Shown here: positions 59,270 through 64,000 of the stretch, piece by piece
How the letters are laid out: every line of letters starts with the position of its first letter
Numbering within the stretch: the first letter of the stretch is position 1
Source of the DNA: Proteiniphilum propionicum
GTDB lineage: Bacteria; Bacteroidota; Bacteroidia; Bacteroidales; Dysgonomonadaceae
Direction: 5' to 3'
Assembly (NCBI RefSeq): GCF_022267555.1
Contig: NZ_CP073586.1
Coordinates: forward strand, 186,001-250,000
DNA length: 64,000 nt
Notes under the pieces: model-generated
The model's input: the letters and a program-made list of their open reading frames with translations, nothing else
What the model was told of the DNA's origin: nothing
Databases searched by the model: none
Program-made: the position numbers and the translations under genes

Positions 59270-60625
59270 TCAGATCTTAGAGATTTCTCGCGACTGCCTG
59301 GCTATTTTCCGAATACCTTCCGCGATTTGTTCCATATCCGTTTTAGTACCTAAAAGCATGGTTTGAGCGAACCATACAGCTTCTTCATTGCACAATTTAT
59401 CATTCTGAGGACATGAGAGGCTTTCCAGCCATTCTTTCATTCTTTTTTCACCATAAATGGAAAGATAATGTTTATTATGAGCTAAGTTTGTAACATACTT
59501 TTCCTTAGGCATGGAAGTGTATCCAACGGAACATGGGACTCCTTCTGCATTCAACGCATTAATAAATTGTGCTCTTGACATTCCTGAAAATCTTTTTTTA
59601 TCATATCTGAACATATATAGATGATAAGCACTCTTAGTGGTACCAGCATAAAGTTTTGCCGGAGCTATTCCCGGTATTTCTTTTAGCATTTTAGTTAAAT
59701 ATTGAGCATTTTCCCATCTACGCTTCACTTGCTCCGAAAGTCTTGTCATTTGAGCAAGTAAAATGGCTGCCTGAAATTCAGTTAAACGGAAATTAGATCC
59801 TCTGCTCCCGGATCCAGGTACAAGACTTGCCGCATCCGCACCTTGACCCTGATGATGAAAACTATAGCAATCTTGGTAAAAAGCATCGTTATTTGTAATG
59901 ATAGCACCGCCCTCTCCCGAACTGAGATTTTTTGATTCTTGGAAACTGAATGCGCCTCCCAGACCCCAGTTACCAACACATTTTCCTTTCCATTCTGCCA
60001 AATGAGCTTGACATGCATCTTCAATTAAGGGTATGTTGTAATTTTTTGAAACTTCGAGAACTTTATCCACATCGAAAGGTGAGCCTGCGATATGTACGGG
60101 CATTAAGACTTTTGTATTCTTAGTAATGGCTGATTCTATTTTTTTTGCATCAACCTGGAAACTCTCAATATCCACATCAGCAAAAACAGGTAAAGCATAA
60201 TTCTGAACAATGACGTTGTAAGTGGCAATAAAAGTATAGGGTGGAATGATAACCTCATCGCCCGGGCCAACTTCCAAAGCTCCCAACATTGTTAGGAGGG
60301 CTGTCGTGCCGCTCGACACTCCTAAAGTTCTCTTGGCACCCACAAGATTTTGATATTCAGTCTCAAATCGAGGTGTAGTTTTATTCCCCAGCCGGCACCA
60401 TCCTCCACTGTTCAATACCTGAATCAATTCATCCCGTTCTGTCTGTCCAATAATTGGCCATCGGGACCAGTTTCCTGTAAATGCTTTCGGCCCACCCAAT
60501 ATCGCTGCTTTTTTAGCTTGTATATTCCCGGCATAGGTGAGGTGCGGTAATCCCATCGCCAAACCCATTCCTGCAAAGGAGGTTTGACGAATAAAATCTC
60601 TACGTTTGATTTTTTTATTTTTCAT
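59270..60625 (-). CDS. DegT/DnrJ/EryC1-type PLP aminotransferase with Tat signal
   Basis: This 451-residue protein begins with a twin-arginine signal, KRRDFIRQTSFAGMGLAMGLP (arginines 8 and 9). The rest is a DegT fold: SSGTTALLTMLGALEVGPGDEVIIPPYTFIAT, the PLP-pyridine aspartate in EDACQAH (Asp203), the PLP lysine at 232 in FQESKNLSSGEGG, and SNFRLTEFQAAILLAQ. The fold normally transaminates nucleotide-linked ketosugars in the cytosol. A Tat signal means it could be folded with PLP and then exported, which is odd for the family. A conserved leader is shared with the next gene upstream. Confidence 0.82.
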   Translation of the reverse strand: MKNKKIKRRDFIRQTSFAGMGLAMGLPHLTYAGNIQAKKAAILGGPKAFTGNWSRWPIIGQTERDELIQVLNSGGWCRLGNKTTPRFETEYQNLVGAKRTLGVSSGTTALLTMLGALEVGPGDEVIIPPYTFIATYNVIVQNYALPVFADVDIESFQVDAKKIESAITKNTKVLMPVHIAGSPFDVDKVLEVSKNYNIPLIEDACQAHLAEWKGKCVGNWGLGGAFSFQESKNLSSGEGGAIITNNDAFYQDCYSFHHQGQGADAASLVPGSGSRGSNFRLTEFQAAILLAQMTRLSEQVKRRWENAQYLTKMLKEIPGIAPAKLYAGTTKSAYHLYMFRYDKKRFSGMSRAQFINALNAEGVPCSVGYTSMPKEKYVTNLAHNKHYLSIYGEKRMKEWLESLSCPQNDKLCNEEAVWFAQTMLLGTKTDMEQIAEGIRKIARQSREISKI

Positions 60626-60660
60626 ACGATTAAAATATTTCTTACATTATGGCGTATGGA
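60626..60660 (-). promoter_or_regulatory. Leader motif shared with the 60867-62765 gene (copy 1)
   Basis: Read on the minus strand, CATAATGTAAGAAATATTTT and then AATCGT precede the ATG. A near-identical stretch precedes the start at 62765. Shared immediate leaders suggest co-regulation. Confidence 0.4.
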
Positions 60661-60866
60661 ATTGAGCGAAGCGAAATCGCCGACTTCTATTGAAAATCAT
60701 AGCGGGAGGCAACCTTTCGCTTTTAATCATCTACTTGGGCGTAATGATGTACATGCTCGTTTCATATGATTAAAACTTTTATTTTCATTCCATTAGACTT
60801 TTCCTATGTTCAACATAGTCAAAACAAGTTTTGTCTTTGTATTCACTTATCGAAAAACTTCAAAAG

Positions 60867-62765
60867 TCATTTTCCCCATTCTTTGATCACATTCCACCCA
60901 TCCGCGGGTATCGTTTCGTATCTAAACACCACTACCCCATCGGCGCCACCGGAGATAGAGAACTGTATCTGTTCATTCAACTGATCGGCCGTAACGCCAT
61001 CATATCCCTGGATACCCGTGAATATATCACACTGGTTTCCAACCAACGTTTTTGCCGTTTCCGTAATCGCTTTTAACCAACTGGTGGGTTTTCCGTACGC
61101 TTTAAAATAGGCCATCGGACTAATTACATCCAGGACGGATGCATTAAGCGCATAATTCTGGGCATAAAATACATCCGCGTATTTGGGATCGGTTATTCCG
61201 TCGGGCATAAAAGAAGCACTCAGGGTAAGTCCCGACTTCTCTTTATCCATTACTCCTTTGATGGCCACAATGTATTCATTGATTACTTTTTTTCGCATCT
61301 CCACCCATTTGACCACATCCTGGTCGTTATTTTTATAAAGATCCACAAAGCCGTTGTCTGTGGCGTACTTTTTGTAATCGGCTGCTGTTTGGAAAAAAGC
61401 CAATAGACGGGTCGTATTGCAACCCAGGGAGGAGGCTCTTTCAAGGGATTGCGGATCAAATGAATAAACAAAATGTCCATATCGTACATAGTCAAGATGC
61501 ACCCCGTCACAATCAAAATCCTTCACAAAACTCCGGATGTTGTCCAAAACATACTCTTTGTAACCCGGGTAAAGAAGATTTACCCGCTGATCGTTCATGG
61601 GATATGGCTCCAGGTCAACACCGGGTTTCGGACAGTGATAAATGGAAGCATTCGGATTTGCAGCCATGTATACACCGTCTTCATTGACGATATACCAAAA
61701 GTGGACTTTTATTTTTTTCTCATGGGCTTTTGCAATGAAGTCGGTGAGCCTGTTCGCTGCCGTTTTGGTTCCGGCGGTTCCCTTTACCAGCAGGTAGACC
61801 TCGTCAACATGGTTGCTTGCCAGCTTGTCGACAATCTCCCGGTTGTCGTCAGACAGCGTGTTTCCCCATATCCAGACCCCCATAGGTGTACCGCTGCTTG
61901 CTTTCAGGTATGATGACGAGAGTTTGGCAGGAAGGCTGCCGTTAACCTTGTAGTATGCCAGCGCCCTGGTCAGGACAACCGCACTCCTGTTAAACGAGAA
62001 CTGCCCATTGTATTTTTCACCTCCCGGCCCCACAAAGTTTTGCGGGTAAGAAACAAAGTTCGCGAACACGTTATTGTTCGCCGCATAATTCAATTGCCGC
62101 GTCGTCTGATTAAAGAGCAGCTCAATGGGTATTTCCTTCTCAATAAAACTATCGGCGTCGGGTGAAGCGGGCAGGGGATATCCCGTCAGAGTGATCGGGT
62201 CATCCACTCCTTTCTGAATTTGAAGCAACACCCTGCAGGCAGCTTCATAATAGGCAGATTTCTTGAGGGTTGCCCCGCTTACTTTGACTTCATCGGGTAG
62301 TTCGCCTGTAGCCTCAAACTGTGCGTACACGGTAGCCAATGCATTAATGATCGCGGACTGCGAGTAAGCAGACTGCTCAGCAATAAATGTGAAGATCTCA
62401 TCTGAGTAGAGCCCATGGATGGTGATCGCGTGAAACTTGATCTGCATTTTTTGAACGGTAATGGGAACTGTAAACTCCTTTTCAAAAACATAGAGTGCAG
62501 GGTCAGAGAAAGAGGTGATCGTTTCAATCACTTCATCAGGTTCCTCTTTTCCGGGAAATATTTTTTCAATCTTCACCTCTTTCAGTGCTTGATCCGAGGT
62601 AATGGATGCCGACACTGTATAGGTGCTCTCCATCGTTTCCACTATGCCGTCTTTAAAGGTAATCAGTGGCCGGGTAAGGATTTCTTCTTCCGCCTCATCA
62701 CTGCATCCCACGAACAGGAAGGATGCGGTCAGGCATACGAATAATAAAAAATTTATTGTTTTCAT
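60867..62765 (-). CDS. Surface lipoprotein with pseudomurein-binding-like repeats and GHL10-type barrel
   Basis: This 632-residue lipoprotein has signal end FVGC followed by SDEAEEE, an acidic surface-export tail. A beta domain (about 30-130) is followed by two PMBR-like helical repeats (about 135-180, YAQFEATGELPDEVKVSG; about 260-300, ALAYYKVNGSLPAKLSSSYL), then a GHL10-like TIM barrel (VDEVYLLVKG, KIKVHFWYIVNEDG, FDCDGVHLDYVRYGHFVY, LSASFMPDG, DVISPMAYFKAYG, GADGVVVFRYE). Asp in HLDYVRYG is a candidate catalytic residue. It probably binds and cleaves a cell-wall-type or host glycan. Its neighbours murQ and the MFS transporter fit amino-sugar uptake. Confidence 0.75.
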   Translation of the reverse strand: MKTINFLLFVCLTASFLFVGCSDEAEEEILTRPLITFKDGIVETMESTYTVSASITSDQALKEVKIEKIFPGKEEPDEVIETITSFSDPALYVFEKEFTVPITVQKMQIKFHAITIHGLYSDEIFTFIAEQSAYSQSAIINALATVYAQFEATGELPDEVKVSGATLKKSAYYEAACRVLLQIQKGVDDPITLTGYPLPASPDADSFIEKEIPIELLFNQTTRQLNYAANNNVFANFVSYPQNFVGPGGEKYNGQFSFNRSAVVLTRALAYYKVNGSLPAKLSSSYLKASSGTPMGVWIWGNTLSDDNREIVDKLASNHVDEVYLLVKGTAGTKTAANRLTDFIAKAHEKKIKVHFWYIVNEDGVYMAANPNASIYHCPKPGVDLEPYPMNDQRVNLLYPGYKEYVLDNIRSFVKDFDCDGVHLDYVRYGHFVYSFDPQSLERASSLGCNTTRLLAFFQTAADYKKYATDNGFVDLYKNNDQDVVKWVEMRKKVINEYIVAIKGVMDKEKSGLTLSASFMPDGITDPKYADVFYAQNYALNASVLDVISPMAYFKAYGKPTSWLKAITETAKTLVGNQCDIFTGIQGYDGVTADQLNEQIQFSISGGADGVVVFRYETIPADGWNVIKEWGK

Positions 62766-62800
62766 AGACTAAAATATTTTTTACACTATGGGTACATGAA
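62766..62800 (-). promoter_or_regulatory. Leader motif shared with the aminotransferase gene (copy 2)
   Basis: On the minus strand, CATAGTGTAAAAAATATTTT and then AGTCT lead into the ATG, matching the stretch before the gene starting at 60625 at about 21 of 25 positions. Confidence 0.4.
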
Positions 62801-62879
62801 ACATTCGCGTAAAGCTAAAACAAATGATTATGCGAGTGTAATATCAAGATTGTCTGATCTTTGCAATAGCGAACAATGA

Positions 62880-64000
62880 CTATTTATTTTTGGCTAACCC
62901 CACTTTATGCCCCGCTAACGCGTAATAAAGAATATAGAGATAACAAGGGATAAATATCCAGTAAGCCATTTGAAAATCATCGGGTAGAGGTGAAGCCTCG
63001 CCCCCTCTCACCGCATCCAGAATAAAACCGAAGAGCAACGGAAGAATAGCCCCACCCACGATAGCGGTAACCAATAGGGAGGCTCCTGATTTGGTCTTTT
63101 TCCCCAACTTGTCAATAGCGAGCGCCCAGATAGCCCCCCACATCAACGAGTGGGAAAAACCCAGCACGCCCAGACAATAGATGGCCTGTCGGGCAGGGAG
63201 CAGGATGAGACAGAAAGAAGCTGACAGGGCGATGAGTATGAAGAGGATCAGGGCGTTATTCTGGCGCATCACCTGCAACAGGAAGATGCTGAGGATATAG
63301 CCGATGACCAGCCCGATAGATACTATCCCCGAGTATTGGGCCGGATTATCCAACCCGATGGCATTGGCAAAGTCAATAGCCGATGCCATAGGCAGTGTCT
63401 CCACACCTACATAGATAAATAGGGCTATTGCGCCCAGAATCAGATGGGGATACTGCCACAAGCTTATTTTTTCACCGGATGCGGGAACCTCGGCGTTTCC
63501 GCTATCGGGATGCTGCGCTTCCTCTTCTTCCCCTGCTGCCTTCACTTCGGGCAGGGAGATGAAATAGATCAGTACTGCTAGCAATGTAATTACTCCTGCC
63601 GCAATACCAAAGGGGATATATGCCTGGTCTAATACCGGATTTGTGACATCAATAAAGAGACTGAGGAAGATGGGTCCAAGGTACCAGGCCGACTTGTTCA
63701 TGATTCCCATGACACACATGCGTTGGGCCGCTTTTTCTATCGGGCCGCAGATGGTGACGTACGGATTGACGGCTGCTTGCAGCAGCGTGTTTCCCATCCC
63801 TCCTACGAATGAGGCCGCGAGGAACAGGTAAAAACCCTGCATCGATGTGCCCATCTTCGCGGAAGGAATAAACAAGAGCATTCCCAACGACATGATAATC
63901 AAGGCAATTACCATGGATCGTTTATATCCTATCCGCTGTATCACTATTCCGGAAGGTCTTCCAAAAATCAAGAAAGCCGAAAAAGTGGCCGTGAGAACCA
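62880..64000 (-). CDS. MFS sugar transporter of the FucP/GlcNAc type (partial, start beyond the window)
   Basis: The frame stays open to the right edge (TATFSAFLIFGRPSG), so the N-terminus is outside the window; the visible part has about 373 residues. Hydrophobic helices, NTLLQAAVNPYVTICGPIEKAAQRM and the loop GRPSGIVIQRIGYKRSM (the MFS loop-2 motif) place it in the FHS family (fucose, glucose, galactose or N-acetylglucosamine/H+ symporters). A charged cytoplasmic loop (GEEEEAQHPDSGNAEVPASGEK) splits the halves. It likely imports the amino sugar handled by murQ and the neighbouring hydrolase (inference). Confidence 0.85.
   Translation of the reverse strand, partial: VLTATFSAFLIFGRPSGIVIQRIGYKRSMVIALIIMSLGMLLFIPSAKMGTSMQGFYLFLAASFVGGMGNTLLQAAVNPYVTICGPIEKAAQRMCVMGIMNKSAWYLGPIFLSLFIDVTNPVLDQAYIPFGIAAGVITLLAVLIYFISLPEVKAAGEEEEAQHPDSGNAEVPASGEKISLWQYPHLILGAIALFIYVGVETLPMASAIDFANAIGLDNPAQYSGIVSIGLVIGYILSIFLLQVMRQNNALILFILIALSASFCLILLPARQAIYCLGVLGFSHSLMWGAIWALAIDKLGKKTKSGASLLVTAIVGGAILPLLFGFILDAVRGGEASPLPDDFQMAYWIFIPCYLYILYYALAGHKVGLAKNK

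Overview
The window reads as a Bacteroidales chromosome, most like the Dysgonomonadaceae/Porphyromonadaceae side of the order (inference). Reasons: SusC/SusD pairs and DUF3822-rsmD, lipoprotein signal peptides, promoters of the Bacteroidetes type (TTTG, about 20 bp, TAnnTTTG), few Shine-Dalgarno sites, and many secreted glycoside hydrolases. No rRNA, tRNA, CRISPR array or intact transposase was seen.

Layout. 1-5.9 kb: housekeeping genes (DUF3822, rsmD), a BtuB-like TonB receptor, a 2-hydroxyacid dehydrogenase-like gene and an aspartate dehydrogenase-like gene. 6.1-23.8 kb: a polysaccharide-utilization locus with ECF sigma factor, FecR anti-sigma, STN-type SusC, SusD, two small surface lipoproteins, a GHL10-like hydrolase, a DUF6259-like hydrolase, a sodium/solute symporter and a full-length GH92 alpha-mannosidase. 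23.8-32.3 kb: recG and glyA, tyrosine phenol-lyase, rmlB-rmlC-rmlA and trmD. 32.4-53.1 kb: a second carbohydrate region with a TonB-dependent barrel, two tandem beta-helix proteins (one with three CARDB repeats), GH27 alpha-galactosidase, a two-domain alpha/beta hydrolase, an unclassified TIM-barrel lipoprotein, two xylose-isomerase-like TIM barrels, a ceramidase-like protein, a LarA-family protein, a divergent Nramp-like transporter and a truncated GH42-like enzyme. 53.1-58 kb: a second GH92(tail)-recG-glyA block in the same order. 58-64 kb: murQ, an apparently exported DegT-type aminotransferase, a PMBR-GHL10 lipoprotein and an MFS sugar transporter that runs off the window.

The most striking structural fact is the repeated GH92-recG-glyA block, offset by about 30.6 kb. 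The GH92 tails are nearly identical (13 residue differences in 442 by eye), while the adjoining RecG and GlyA proteins have diverged to about sister-species level. The second block begins abruptly inside a truncated GH42-like gene. This is either a real xenologous duplication or an assembly chimera of two related genomes, and it must be settled before gene-order arguments across 53.13 kb are trusted.

The best candidates for undescribed biology are: (1) the 43.6-51.9 kb gene run combining LarA-like, Nramp-like and ceramidase-like proteins that lack hallmark residues with two sugar isomerases; (2) three 129-bp elements with matching terminal inverted repeats; (3) a probable cis-antisense small RNA at the susC leader; (4) a structured 109-nt leader or mobile remnant before the gene at 4122; and (5) the exported aminotransferase next to murQ and a PMBR-containing hydrolase.
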